Positions 17,941 through 26,434 of a DNA stretch of 64,000 nt are shown here, piece after piece. The notes under the pieces were generated by a model. The model did not search any database. It saw only the letters and a program-made list of their open reading frames with translations, and had not been told where the DNA came from. The position numbers were made by a program, and so were the translations under genes. Source of the DNA: an uncultured Gemmatimonadota bacterium. GTDB lineage: Bacteria > Gemmatimonadota > Gemmatimonadetes > Palauibacterales > Palauibacteraceae. The DNA is taken from contig CAJWLK010000001.1 in NCBI GenBank assembly GCA_913043255.1, forward strand, positions 487,752-551,751. The letters are read 5' to 3'. Positions within the stretch are counted from its first letter, which is position 1, and every line of letters begins with the position of its first letter.

Positions 17941-17983
17941 GATGGAGGGGAGAAGCCCCTACGCAATGCGGGGCACTTCCATC
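17941..17983 (+). other. Predicted hairpin between holB and moaC
   Basis: In the 137-base gap, GATGGAGGGG can pair with CACTTCCATC (one mismatch, one G-T pair). Inside it GCCCC and GGGGC, and CGC-AAT-GCG, form alternative stems. No T-run follows, so it is not a classical intrinsic terminator. It could be an RNA leader element for moaC or a processing structure for the upstream operon. No match to the molybdenum-cofactor riboswitch is obvious by eye. Confidence 0.35.
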
Positions 17984-18042
17984 CACTAGCCACACGACGT
18001 GGTTATCCAACAAAGAGTTCACAGCACTAGGAGATATACCTC

Positions 18043-18525
18043 TTGGAACGACTCACACACCTAGACTCTGCAGGTCAAGTACACATGGTTGATATTAGTG
18101 ATAAGCCAATTACCCGACGGGTCGCGATCGCTGAAGGTGAGATCCAGATGCAGCCAAATACCTTTGAGGCTATTCGTGCGGGTCAAGTTGAGAAGGGGGA
18201 AGCACTTGCAGTTGCACGGGTGGCTGCAATCGAAGGAGCAAAAGCCGCCTCAAGTATTATCCCATTATGCCATCCAATCCCATTAGACGGTGTCGATGTT
18301 GAAATCGAAGCCATCGACAAGTTGCCAGGATACCGCCTGAGGGTTAGAGCCTCTGCTGAATGGCGCACAGGAGTTGAAATGGAGGCGCTCAGTGGGGTTG
18401 TAGCAGGTCTGCTGAGCTTGTACGACATGTGTAAGGTCATGGATCGTGGTATGACCCTAGGGCCTATCCGACTCCGAGAGAAGCGCGGAGGTCGCTCCGG
18501 AAACTGGCATAATGAGTCGGAATAA
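18043..18525 (+). CDS. moaC: Cyclic pyranopterin monophosphate synthase
   Basis: Second step of molybdenum cofactor synthesis, converting the MoaA product to cyclic pyranopterin monophosphate. The protein of 160 residues has the family landmarks IPLCHPIPLDGVDVE, EWRTGVEMEALSGV and MCKVMDRGM. TTG at 18043 is chosen because AGGAG sits 8 bases upstream; an internal ATG (MVDISDK) has no such signal. No other cofactor gene is adjacent, so the rest of the pathway must lie elsewhere. A hairpin precedes it. Confidence 0.95.
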   Translation: MERLTHLDSAGQVHMVDISDKPITRRVAIAEGEIQMQPNTFEAIRAGQVEKGEALAVARVAAIEGAKAASSIIPLCHPIPLDGVDVEIEAIDKLPGYRLRVRASAEWRTGVEMEALSGVVAGLLSLYDMCKVMDRGMTLGPIRLREKRGGRSGNWHNESE

Positions 18526-18567
18526 AACCTGTCCACCTGCTAAATTAAAGAGTGTTCATAATAGAAA

Positions 18568-18588
18568 GTCGAATCGGTAACATTCGAC
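18568..18588 (+). other. Perfect hairpin downstream of moaC
   Basis: GTCGAAT and ATTCGAC form a 7-bp stem around a 7-base loop, 43 bases after the moaC stop. Just downstream a short ATTCCGGAAT palindrome runs into six T residues. Together these may terminate moaC transcription, but neither is a textbook terminator on its own. Confidence 0.35.
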
Positions 18589-18622
18589 ATATGCGACATT
18601 CCGGAATTTTTTCACACCACCG

Positions 18623-19999
18623 TTGGTCATTCATAGCCAGGGTGAAATTGAGCGAGATCTATCAGTGATTCAGAAAGACGCATTACTTCATAAGATCGAG
18701 TCAAAAAATGCAAAAGTTGGAGTCCTTGGGCTCGGATATGTAGGCCTTCCAGTGATCACGGCATTCGCTGAGGCTGGATTCACAACATTGGGTTTTGATG
18801 TCCTCGAAAGCGTAGTCGATCTTGTGCGGAGTGGAAAATCACACGTCGGCGACGTCATGCCCGAAGCTGTGTCATCCATGGTTGAGGTTGGACGCCTAGA
18901 TGCAACTACAGACTTCGGTCGTCTCAGTGAGGTTGATGCAATAATCATTTGTGTCCCAACACCACTCGGAAAAACCGGAGATCCTGATGTCTCGTATATC
19001 ATGCGAGCTTTAGAAGCAATCCGAAAAAACTTGCGACCAGGACAACTAATCGTACTTGAGTCAACAACTTACCCAGGAACAACACGAGAACTCCTCCAAC
19101 CAGAGCTTGAGGGTGACGGCCTAATAGTCGGAGAGGACTTTTTTCTCGCCTTCAGTCCCGAACGGGTTGACCCAGGAAACACAACATGGACATTCACGAA
19201 CACAGCCAAAGTGGTTGGCGGACTTACTGAGGCATGCCGTCAACTTTCGACAGCCCTGTACGGAAGTGTAATCGATGAAGTGGTGACTGTGTCTTCGCCG
19301 GAAGCCGCTGAGTTGACAAAATTACTCGAAAACACTTTCCGAGCTGTAAACATCGGTCTCGTAAACGAGATGGCGATGATCACGGACCGTTTGGGAATCG
19401 ATATCTGGGAAGTGGTCAACGCAGCGGCAACTAAGCCCTATGGATTCATGCGATTTACACCGGGGCCAGGTCTTGGTGGGCACTGTATACCCATCGACCC
19501 ACACTATCTCGCATGGAAAATGCGGACGCTACAGTATCGGACTCGGTTTATTGAACTTGCGTCGGAAGTCAACGCCGAGATGCCTCGCTATTTGGTCTCA
19601 CGAATCGCTCAGGCGCTTAACGAACATGATAAACCTGTAAAAGGAAGCCGAGTTCTGCTGCTAGGGGTGGCCTACAAAGCGAACGTTGGGGACATCCGTG
19701 AGAGTCCGGCTTTGGATATCCTTGAACTTCTTCGTTCGGATGGAGCCATCGTCTCCTATCACGATCCCTTCGTCCCCTCAATCAATCTCGATTCGAGCAC
19801 TCTACAGTCCGAACCGTTTACCAAAGATCTATTGCGAAACAGTGACATCGTCGTGATCACAACCGATCACAAGAAAATCGGTTACGATCTAGTCCTTGAG
19901 CACGCGCCCATTGTCTTGGATCCGAGGGACGGATTGCGCGGGAAGAGGGGCCGTGCTCTGGTCTACCCGATTGCAGGCCCACCGAGGGTCCCGAATTAA
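18623..19999 (+). CDS. UDP-N-acetyl-hexosamine 6-dehydrogenase family (WecC/WbpA-like)
   Basis: NAD-dependent oxidation of a UDP-sugar to the uronic acid, 458 residues. The Rossmann motif GVLGLGYVGLPVITAF is near residue 33, VIICVPTPLG and ESTTYPGTTRE follow, the catalytic Cys is in GPGLGGHCIPIDPHYLAWK, and the C-terminal domain starts at VLLLGVAYKANVGDIRESPA. The IPIDPHYL form of the Cys motif resembles the N-acetyl-hexosamine enzymes more than UDP-glucose dehydrogenase. It could supply the polysaccharide locus 27 kb away. The TTG start has no good binding site; a GTG at 18665 is an alternative. Confidence 0.88.
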   Translation: MVIHSQGEIERDLSVIQKDALLHKIESKNAKVGVLGLGYVGLPVITAFAEAGFTTLGFDVLESVVDLVRSGKSHVGDVMPEAVSSMVEVGRLDATTDFGRLSEVDAIIICVPTPLGKTGDPDVSYIMRALEAIRKNLRPGQLIVLESTTYPGTTRELLQPELEGDGLIVGEDFFLAFSPERVDPGNTTWTFTNTAKVVGGLTEACRQLSTALYGSVIDEVVTVSSPEAAELTKLLENTFRAVNIGLVNEMAMITDRLGIDIWEVVNAAATKPYGFMRFTPGPGLGGHCIPIDPHYLAWKMRTLQYRTRFIELASEVNAEMPRYLVSRIAQALNEHDKPVKGSRVLLLGVAYKANVGDIRESPALDILELLRSDGAIVSYHDPFVPSINLDSSTLQSEPFTKDLLRNSDIVVITTDHKKIGYDLVLEHAPIVLDPRDGLRGKRGRALVYPIAGPPRVPN

Positions 20000-20020
20000 A
20001 CAGAGAATAACCACTACAGA

Positions 20021-21505
20021 TCAACGCTTAATTTCGAGACGATCACCAGGGTGTATCGTTGAAGATGACAAACCATTCCATTCCATAAGTTGACGAGTTG
20101 ACACTGAGAAGCGGTGCGCGATTAACCACAGTGAATCACCTCTTCGAACAACAACCGTGGCTGAACCAGAACTCCTTTCCGGCGTATTCGAACCGGCGTT
20201 ATCACTACTAGCCGAAGAACTTGCAGCTTGGCGGCTCGCCAAACGAGCAGGGCTTGGGATGACCAAACGTTGCCCAATCCTAAGACGGCGAGGGTTCACA
20301 TTTCCATTTGCGGATCGGAGGGCCACCACTGTGACCCCATATCGGCGTCCAATCTCACCAAGTGTCTGGCCTCGCGTTACTACGTGGTACGTCCATGTGA
20401 CCCGTTCTTCCTGAGGAATTGCAGCATAGCGACCCCCAAACTCGGCAGCACCATCTCGCGGAATTCGGATGACCACTGCTCTGTTTGGGGGAGTTACACG
20501 CTGCGGAAACTGAGGGTTTAGTTCTCGAATCACATCTTCCTCTGTACCAGCTGCATCGGCCAGAACATCAAAGCTCGTCGCGTCAGGAACTGTTACGGTT
20601 ACGATGTCGTCTCGCGCCTGCTTGACGATGTGTCCAAAGCCATAGCGCTCCGGATTCTTTCCTATGATGGAAGCAGCAATCAGTTTCGGTACGTAGTCCC
20701 GGGTCTCTCTCCTGAGAATTCCCGTGTCCGCCACATCCCAAAAGGTTCCACCCTCGCCCTCGACACGTCGGAGACCTCGTCGCACACGTCCAGGACCAGC
20801 GTTATACGCAGCTGCTGCTAAGTACCATGAGTCAAATTGTTTATAAAGATCGGACAAGTAACGAAGCGCGGAATCGGTAGCTTTCTCAGGATCCCTCCGT
20901 TCATCGATCCAGAAAGAAACCTCAAGATCATACGTCTGCGCTGTACTTGAGATGAACTGCCATATACCCACCGCCCGTGCACGGCTATATGCGAAGGGAT
21001 TCATCCCACTCTCAATGAGTGCGAGATAGATAAACTCTTGAGGCATGTTCGCCTCGCGAAGCTTATGGCGGATCATCCGTTCCCATCGACCCTTGCGTTC
21101 CAGGTAGAGTCCGAAGCGTTCCGGAATCACTGTCTCAAAGTAATCAATCCATTTTTGAACTGCGGCGTTCATTACAAGAGGGAAGGTCTCGCGTCGATCT
21201 ATAGCGCGGACCAGTGTTAACGGATCTCCAGCCAATTCTTCACGAATCCGACGATCAATCTCATCCGACAACAACCCTCTTTGAGATTGTTCCTTGTACT
21301 CTTGAACAGCCGGAGCCCCAGAGCCAGTCTCGAGCATAGCAACCTGCGATCCATCAGTTGGTCTAGTCCTGGCGTCATTGGGAGATGGTGTCACCTTGGG
21401 CGAGAGGATCCCACAGCCCGTGAGAAAGACCGCCATAGCCACGATTGTGGCTGGCCCATTGATTAGATTTCGACCCGCCTGTTCCCCCATCCACAACCCT
21501 CCCAT
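20021..21505 (-). CDS. MltD-like membrane-bound lytic transglycosylase with LysM repeats
   Basis: Cleaves peptidoglycan glycan strands. It is a predicted lipoprotein: the hydrophobic stretch TIVAMAVFLTGC ends in a lipobox. The SLT catalytic domain covers roughly residues 130-280, with the catalytic Glu in ALIESGMNPFAYSRARAVGIWQF and the later motif WYLAAAAYNAGPGRV. Two LysM modules follow: YHVVTRGQTLGEIGRRYGV and VVVRRGDSLWLIAHRFSV, the second at the extreme C-terminus. The start ATG at 21505 follows GGTGGAG. It lies downstream of guaB on the same strand. Confidence 0.92.
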   Translation of the reverse strand: MGGLWMGEQAGRNLINGPATIVAMAVFLTGCGILSPKVTPSPNDARTRPTDGSQVAMLETGSGAPAVQEYKEQSQRGLLSDEIDRRIREELAGDPLTLVRAIDRRETFPLVMNAAVQKWIDYFETVIPERFGLYLERKGRWERMIRHKLREANMPQEFIYLALIESGMNPFAYSRARAVGIWQFISSTAQTYDLEVSFWIDERRDPEKATDSALRYLSDLYKQFDSWYLAAAAYNAGPGRVRRGLRRVEGEGGTFWDVADTGILRRETRDYVPKLIAASIIGKNPERYGFGHIVKQARDDIVTVTVPDATSFDVLADAAGTEEDVIRELNPQFPQRVTPPNRAVVIRIPRDGAAEFGGRYAAIPQEERVTWTYHVVTRGQTLGEIGRRYGVTVVALRSANGNVNPRRLRIGQRLVIPSPARLASRQAASSSASSDNAGSNTPERSSGSATVVVRRGDSLWLIAHRFSVSTRQLMEWNGLSSSTIHPGDRLEIKR

Positions 21506-21584
21506 TTCTCCACCCTCAGCACCTCTGAACCCCAGTCTATTAAGGGTCGAACAACAAAGCTAGAAAGCTTGAAGAAAACCTGAA

Positions 21585-23042
21585 CTATTGCATATAGTAG
21601 TTGGGTGCCTCACGGGTAATAATAACATCATGAGGGTGAGACTCACGCAAGCCCCCACCTGTAATCTGAAGAAATTGGGTTTCTTGGCGAAGAGCCTCTA
21701 TGTTTTCAACCCCACAGTACCCCATTCCACTTCGCAAACCGCCAATAAGTTGGAATGCCGTGTCGGCGACAGGCCCTTTATAGGGGACTCGCCCCTCAAT
21801 CCCTTCGGGTACAAGCTTCTCAGTCGCTGCACCCTCCTGGAAATACCGATCTGCCGATCCTTCCTTCATTGCAGAAAGTGAACCCATACCTCGGATCACT
21901 TTGAAGCGTCTTCCCTCAAGAAGGAATGTCTCACCTGGGCTTTCGTCGGTACCCGCAAACATCGAACCCAACATGCAGCTCTCAGCCCCAGCAGCAATGG
22001 CCTTAACTATGTCGCCTGAGTACTTAATCCCTCCATCGGCAATTAAGGGGGCACGGCCGTCTAGGCCAGTTGCCGCATCTTGGATTGCAGTGATTTGTGG
22101 GACCCCTACACCTGTCACCACCCGAGTGGTGCAGATTGATCCCGGACCAACCCCAACTTTAACTGCATCAACACCCAGATCGGCCAATGCAGATGCCCCC
22201 TCACGTGTGGCAACATTTCCAGCAATCAGTGAGGTGTCAGGTAAGGTCTCGCGCACACGTGCGACAAACTGTAAGACCCCTTCCGAATGCCCATGAGCTG
22301 TATCAACCACCACAACGTCGACTCCAGCTGCCGCAAGTTCCCTAGCTCGCTCTAAGTCGCGAGCATTAGTGCCTACAGCGCCGCCTACGCGCAGTCGTCC
22401 ATGACCATCTTTGGTCGAGTTTGGGAATTGTCGCCGTTTGAAAATGTCCTTAACTGTAATCAAGCCCTTGAGGCAACCAGCGTCATCTATGACGGGAAGT
22501 TTCTCAATCTTGTGCTTACGTAGGGTGTCTTCGGCCTCCTCCAATGATGTGCCAAGTGGCGCCGTCACAAGGCCTTCAGATGTCATCACATCACTAACTC
22601 GACGCGAGAGATCCGTCTCGAATACTAGGTCACGGTTGGTAAGTATGCCCAAGAGACGCCCTTCCCCATCCACAATCGGAACACCACTGATGGAAAATTC
22701 TTTCATCCGCTGCTTAGCTTCGCGGAGGGTAGCTTCCGGACCCAGAGCGATTGGGTTCAAAATCATACCGCTCTCGGATCGCTTGACGCGATCAACTTGT
22801 TGGGCTTGTGTCTCGATAGACATGTTCTTGTGGATGAACCCGATCCCGCCCTCACGTGCAAGTGCAATCGCCATCCGATATTCCGTAACCGTATCCATCG
22901 CGGCGGACACGAGGGGAACCGACAGTTGGATCTGATTAGTTAGCCGAGTCGAAGTATCAACATCGGCTGGGTGTACCACGTTATGACCTGGGGAAAGTAA
23001 TACATCATCGAAAGTCAAAGTCTCGCGGATCGGTTTGCTCAT
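21585..23042 (-). CDS. guaB: IMP dehydrogenase
   Basis: Rate-limiting step to guanine nucleotides, IMP to XMP. The 485 residues begin with [15 protein letters not shown], carry a pair of CBS domains (about 95-205) inserted in the barrel, and show the active-site loop [20 protein letters not shown] with the catalytic Cys, [17 protein letters not shown], and the flap region VPYKGP. Full length. Its ATG overlaps the TGA of a possible 57-codon ORF upstream. MltD-like gene follows 79 bases later. Confidence 0.98.
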   Translation of the reverse strand: MSKPIRETLTFDDVLLSPGHNVVHPADVDTSTRLTNQIQLSVPLVSAAMDTVTEYRMAIALAREGGIGFIHKNMSIETQAQQVDRVKRSESGMILNPIALGPEATLREAKQRMKEFSISGVPIVDGEGRLLGILTNRDLVFETDLSRRVSDVMTSEGLVTAPLGTSLEEAEDTLRKHKIEKLPVIDDAGCLKGLITVKDIFKRRQFPNSTKDGHGRLRVGGAVGTNARDLERARELAAAGVDVVVVDTAHGHSEGVLQFVARVRETLPDTSLIAGNVATREGASALADLGVDAVKVGVGPGSICTTRVVTGVGVPQITAIQDAATGLDGRAPLIADGGIKYSGDIVKAIAAGAESCMLGSMFAGTDESPGETFLLEGRRFKVIRGMGSLSAMKEGSADRYFQEGAATEKLVPEGIEGRVPYKGPVADTAFQLIGGLRSGMGYCGVENIEALRQETQFLQITGGGLRESHPHDVIITREAPNYYMQ

Positions 23043-23212
23043 GAGGCTCTTTGAGGGCTGAATTTGCTTCGGATTAGCAGAAGGGGATCGCGGCAGAGAA
23101 GCGCTTCTTCTTCGAGGCGATCTGGAGCCAGAACGAAATACGCCGCACTTTCTCCTCGCTCGGAACAGGCAAGCGATAGTGCGGCCTTATGAATAAACGA
23201 TGCGGCTCCCAT
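23039..23212 (-). CDS. Possible small ORF ending in the guaB start codon
   Basis: Below the ORF-track size limit. The minus strand reads [20 protein letters not shown] and continues to FSPQRAS, 57 residues, with its TGA overlapping the guaB ATG (ATGA). The codons show the first-position G bias of neighbouring genes. There is no convincing ribosome binding site before the ATG at 23212, and an alternative frame over the same bases is also open for about 59 codons, so coding is not proven. I recognise no family. The same DNA can fold into strong hairpins, which offers a non-coding explanation. Confidence 0.35.
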   Translation of the reverse strand: MGAASFIHKAALSLACSERGESAAYFVLAPDRLEEEALLCRDPLLLIRSKFSPQRAS

Positions 23213-23287
23213 GAGCCATCGTAGGTGGCGACATGGCTCGAGTCAACGTGCTGTTCCTACGGGTGACACTCATAGGCCGTGGGTCAC
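23142..23287. other. Run of strong inverted repeats upstream of guaB
   Basis: Four stems in about 145 bases. GCCGCACT (23142) pairs with AGTGCGGC (23178), with TCGCT and AGCGA nested inside. ACGAT-GGCTC-CCAT-GAGCC-ATCGT lies at 23197-23222. CGTAGG (23220) pairs with CCTACG (23256), and GTGAC (23263) with GTCAC (23283). The symmetry does not tell the strand. It may be a guaB leader RNA, a small RNA, or chance within a coding ORF. I could not match a known riboswitch class. Confidence 0.35.
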
Positions 23288-23299
23288 AGCCATAAAATA

Positions 23300-23659
23300 C
23301 TATTCGACGATAACTTCACGCTCTTCTGGCGGTTCGTGATCGCGATCGTGTGGTGGCTCCGGGGTCCCAGCTTCAAGTTCAGCGAGAAACTCCCTACGAG
23401 CCTCTCGGAAAGGCTCAAATACGCGCTCAGCGGCCCCAAGCACCTTCATTGTACCTTTCATGGTACTTGCCGAAACACCCCTTTGCCGTAGTCCTTTTTG
23501 TACAGTCTCGGCAAACTGATGAAGCATTGGCGTACTTGGCGTCGACCCATCACTGAAATCAGAACTTAGAAACTCTATGAAATCTAGAACTTCGTGTTGC
23601 TTCTCTTCGGGAAGCGCCCCGAGCTTGCGCCAAATCTGTCTTTTGAGAAAGTCGGTCAT
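23300..23659 (-). CDS. Small DUF2281-like protein, function unknown
   Basis: Hypothetical protein of 119 residues from the ATG at 23659. The N-terminus (LKRQIWRKLGALPEEKQHEVLDFIEFLSS) resembles the short helical DUF2281 domain found in some antitoxin-like proteins. The middle is basic and helical, and the tail is acidic and Pro-rich (EAGTPEPPHDRDHEPPEERE). No toxin partner is adjacent. The upstream region carries two short palindromes. The tracked start at 23692 would run through these, so the internal ATG is preferred. The family assignment is tentative. Confidence 0.6.
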   Translation of the reverse strand: MTDFLKRQIWRKLGALPEEKQHEVLDFIEFLSSDFSDGSTPSTPMLHQFAETVQKGLRQRGVSASTMKGTMKVLGAAERVFEPFREARREFLAELEAGTPEPPHDRDHEPPEEREVIVE

Positions 23660-23670
23660 TCCACAGTCCA

Positions 23671-23698
23671 TGGTCTTATTAGACCAACCCATAATGGG
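23671..23698. promoter_or_regulatory. Two adjacent palindromes in the divergent promoter region
   Basis: TGGTCTTATTAGACCA (6-bp arms, 4-base centre) and CCCATAATGGG (5-bp arms, 1-base centre) lie side by side, 12 bases upstream of the preferred start of the DUF2281-like gene and between it and the divergent phosphopantetheinyl transferase gene. They are candidate operators. No regulator gene is next to them. Confidence 0.3.
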
Positions 23699-23797
23699 AT
23701 AGTTTAGGCTTGTCTATATGACGATAGCAGTTACGCTCTGATCTCGGCCAGTCAGGATGTTTTACGATTGACCATTCGAACCCTCGGGGAGAAACGT

Positions 23798-24517
23798 GTG
23801 AGCTTCGAAAAATCTTCGGGAAAACCATGGCATCAACCGAAATCATTTCCACCACATCCAGGCTCAACGCTGCATGTATGGCGAGTCGATCTTAATAGAC
23901 TAAAAGAGTCAAGTCTCGAGATTGGTCTTCTGAGCATGGACGAAGTGGATCGGGCTAATCGACTCCGGTCCAACGAAAGCCGTTGGAGGTTTCAGGCTTC
24001 TCGAATAGCACTCCGGAAGATCTTGGCAGCTTACATAAAACGTACACCTTCAGAACTGGAATTTCGTTACGGAGACACTGGGAAACCAATCCTGAAAATA
24101 CACCATCAAGATAGCAATTTAGCGAATCTATTCTTTAATCTAAGTCACTCAGGTCAACTTGCTCTATTGGCCGTTTCAGGCGCTGGCGAAGTTGGTGTTG
24201 ATGTGGAGAAGATACGAGAACGCTCAGCTATTGATCGGATTGCCCAGCGTCACTTTTCACCCAAAGAACACGAAAGATGGGCGATGCTTGATACGTCGGA
24301 TCGCCTCACAGAATTCTATCGTGTGTGGACCCGGAAAGAAGCATTACTCAAAGCGTCGAGCCACGGCTTGTCGTGGCCCCTTACGCGAGTGGACTCGCTA
24401 CAGGGAGTCATCGATCAAACCAAATTTTGGTTAAAGGATGTGGAAATCGATAGCAACTTTACCGGCGCCATAGCCTGTAAAACAACTCCAACAGAAATTC
24501 ATTTTTGGAGTTTTTAG
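23798..24517 (+). CDS. 4'-phosphopantetheinyl transferase, Sfp type
   Basis: Transfers phosphopantetheine from CoA to carrier proteins. Diagnostic motifs: FNLSHSGQLALLAVS, GEVGVDVEKIRERS (metal-binding Asp) and RVWTRKEALLKASSHGL (the WxxKEA element). About 239 residues from GTG 23798, which has GGGGAG upstream; the tracked TTG 23768 lacks one. No polyketide or nonribosomal peptide synthase gene is in the window, so the carrier-protein partner, perhaps the fatty-acid carrier, is encoded elsewhere. Confidence 0.9.
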   Translation: MSFEKSSGKPWHQPKSFPPHPGSTLHVWRVDLNRLKESSLEIGLLSMDEVDRANRLRSNESRWRFQASRIALRKILAAYIKRTPSELEFRYGDTGKPILKIHHQDSNLANLFFNLSHSGQLALLAVSGAGEVGVDVEKIRERSAIDRIAQRHFSPKEHERWAMLDTSDRLTEFYRVWTRKEALLKASSHGLSWPLTRVDSLQGVIDQTKFWLKDVEIDSNFTGAIACKTTPTEIHFWSF

Positions 24518-24869
24518 TCACCGTAAAACAGCTGCATATTTTGTCCCTCACCTTGTTCACGGTTCCAATCGACATCGAGAATAATCACCTCCATGTAGCC
24601 GTAAAAATCGAAGCTTATTCAATCATAGATGAAGTTCCCTAATCAGCAGATCCACCTCATAATCAACCATATGAATCATATATAGATATATTTAACATTT
24701 AAATATCATAATCTTATCATTTACCGAGACATAATTATCAAATATAGTGATAAAGGTTGACGTTCGGATGATTATTGATCAAAATTTCCTTGGAAACGTA
24801 ATGGCTCTCTAGCCATTCAATCTTGATCTAACAGTCATTGTTCAAAGGCCCTCATTACCTGGAGGTTGC
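24518..24869. other. AT-rich intergenic region upstream of glnA (no gene seen)
   Basis: 352 bases, far more AT-rich than the surrounding genes, especially 24650-24790. No ORF of note. It contains two promoter-like elements (see next entry) and loose inverted repeats such as TTATCA and TGATAA. I see no sigma-54 -24/-12 element and no NtrC-like dyad. Confidence 0.6.
24720..24785 (+). promoter_or_regulatory. Predicted tandem sigma-70-type promoters of glnA
   Basis: TTTACC, a 17-base spacer and TATAGT (24720-24748), then TTGACG, a 17-base spacer and CAAAAT (24757-24785). Both have consensus spacing, and the first has a 5 of 6 match to the -10 hexamer. They would give leaders of about 80-120 bases. 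Prediction by eye only. Confidence 0.4.
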
Positions 24870-26276
24870 ATGTCGCCGGACAACTTTTTTGCCGCACCTA
24901 CAGAACACGCTGCCGAAACCAAGTACGAAGAATACGGCAAGCAGCTAGGTGACTCACCCGAACGAGATGGAATGCTTGAACTCTGTCGAGCCCTCAATGT
25001 TCGTTTTCTACGGCTCCGGTTCATAGACATTTTAGGCATGCCGAAAAATGTGGAAGTGCCGGCAAGTCAATTCGATAAAGCATTCGACGGTGAAATCCTT
25101 TTTGACGGTTCATCAATCGAAGGATTCGTTCGGATCGAAGAGAGCGACATGCTTCTCAAACCGGACCTGGAGACGTTCCGTGTGTTCCCATGGGGGAACC
25201 CAGATGCCAGAGTCGCGCAAGTTTTTTGCGATGTATATCGACCGAACGGGGATGTGTTCATGGGAGACCCACGAGGCTGCCTTCGTCGCGTCGTCGACCA
25301 GGCATCGTCCATGGGATATGTCATGAATGCAGGAGTTGAGGCGGAATTCTTTCTCTTCCTGCGAGACGAGTCCGGGAACTCGACTGTCGAAACACATGAC
25401 GCAGGCGGCTACTTCGACCTCACACCGGTCGATTTAGGCGAGCGTGCTCGGCGACACATGGTAACAAATCTTGAGGCGATGGGGTTAGAGATCGAAGCTG
25501 CGCACCACGAGGTGGCCCAGGGACAACACGAAATCGACTTTAAGTATGGGGAAGCGCTTCGTACAGCTGATGATCTCATGACGTTCAAGTTTGTCGTCCG
25601 AAACGTCGCACACGCCCATGGACTACATGCCACATTCATGCCTAAACCGATTTTCGGAGCTAATGGATCAGGTATGCACACTCACCAGTCCATGTTCGAA
25701 GATGGGGAAAATATTTTCTTTGATGCGGAAGCGGAGTACCAACTGTCTCCAGTGATGCTTCACTACATTGGCGGGCTAAAAAAACACGCGCGCGCGATAG
25801 CCGCGATTACAAACCCAATCGTGAACAGTTATAAGCGACTCGTCCCAGGATATGAAGCTCCCGTGAGTATTGCCTGGTCACAGCGCAACCGGTCACCCAT
25901 GATCCGGGTACCAGACCGACGAGGCGTGGGAACCCGGTGCGAGTTCCGCATGCCCGATCCATCTTGTAATCCATATCTTGCTCTCGCGGTTCAGCTTGCT
26001 GCGGGGCTTGACGGCATCACAAACCAGATTGACCCGGGGCCACCGCTCGACACGAATGTCTGGCAACTCTCAGATGAGGAGCGGGCCGAAATCGGGCTCG
26101 AAACGCTCCCGGCGAACCTTGGAGAGGCTGTCCACGAACTCGAAGGAAATGAGATAATGAGGGCTGCCTTAGGTGATCATATCTTCGACCACTTCATTCA
26201 AGCTAAGAAGGCTGAATGGGGGGAGTATGTCGCTCAAGTGAGCGAATGGGAGCTTGATAATTACATCTCCTATTGA
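24870..26276 (+). CDS. glnA: Glutamine synthetase, type I alpha-like
   Basis: ATP-dependent amidation of glutamate, dodecameric enzyme of 468 residues. Seen: FDGSSIEGFVRIEESDM, with the Arg that in Bacillus mediates feedback by glutamine, EAEFFLF, the substrate region HHEVAQGQHEIDFKY, MPKPIFGANGSGMHTHQS and NRSPMIRVPDRRG. The segment aligned with the adenylylation site of enteric enzymes (NLYDLP) reads NVWQLS, so the target Tyr is absent and control by adenylylation is unlikely. The start ATG follows GGAGG at good spacing. The gene converges with an NAD-glutamate dehydrogenase gene. Confidence 0.97.
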   Translation: MSPDNFFAAPTEHAAETKYEEYGKQLGDSPERDGMLELCRALNVRFLRLRFIDILGMPKNVEVPASQFDKAFDGEILFDGSSIEGFVRIEESDMLLKPDLETFRVFPWGNPDARVAQVFCDVYRPNGDVFMGDPRGCLRRVVDQASSMGYVMNAGVEAEFFLFLRDESGNSTVETHDAGGYFDLTPVDLGERARRHMVTNLEAMGLEIEAAHHEVAQGQHEIDFKYGEALRTADDLMTFKFVVRNVAHAHGLHATFMPKPIFGANGSGMHTHQSMFEDGENIFFDAEAEYQLSPVMLHYIGGLKKHARAIAAITNPIVNSYKRLVPGYEAPVSIAWSQRNRSPMIRVPDRRGVGTRCEFRMPDPSCNPYLALAVQLAAGLDGITNQIDPGPPLDTNVWQLSDEERAEIGLETLPANLGEAVHELEGNEIMRAALGDHIFDHFIQAKKAEWGEYVAQVSEWELDNYISY

Positions 26277-26434
26277 TTGATCTTTTGACCTCGATCAGAA
26301 CGGTGTCACGGAGGAGATTAGGCCGCGAAAGACAATTGTAATCGCGAGGAACACTTATACAGAAGGGAGAGTTAACTAGCCAAGATGTGTGAGTCGCCGT
26401 AACGCAAAACTCAGATTCCGATTTAGATCTACCT

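Noticed and set aside
22411-22935. 174-residue plus-strand ORF
   Set aside because: Antisense to guaB.
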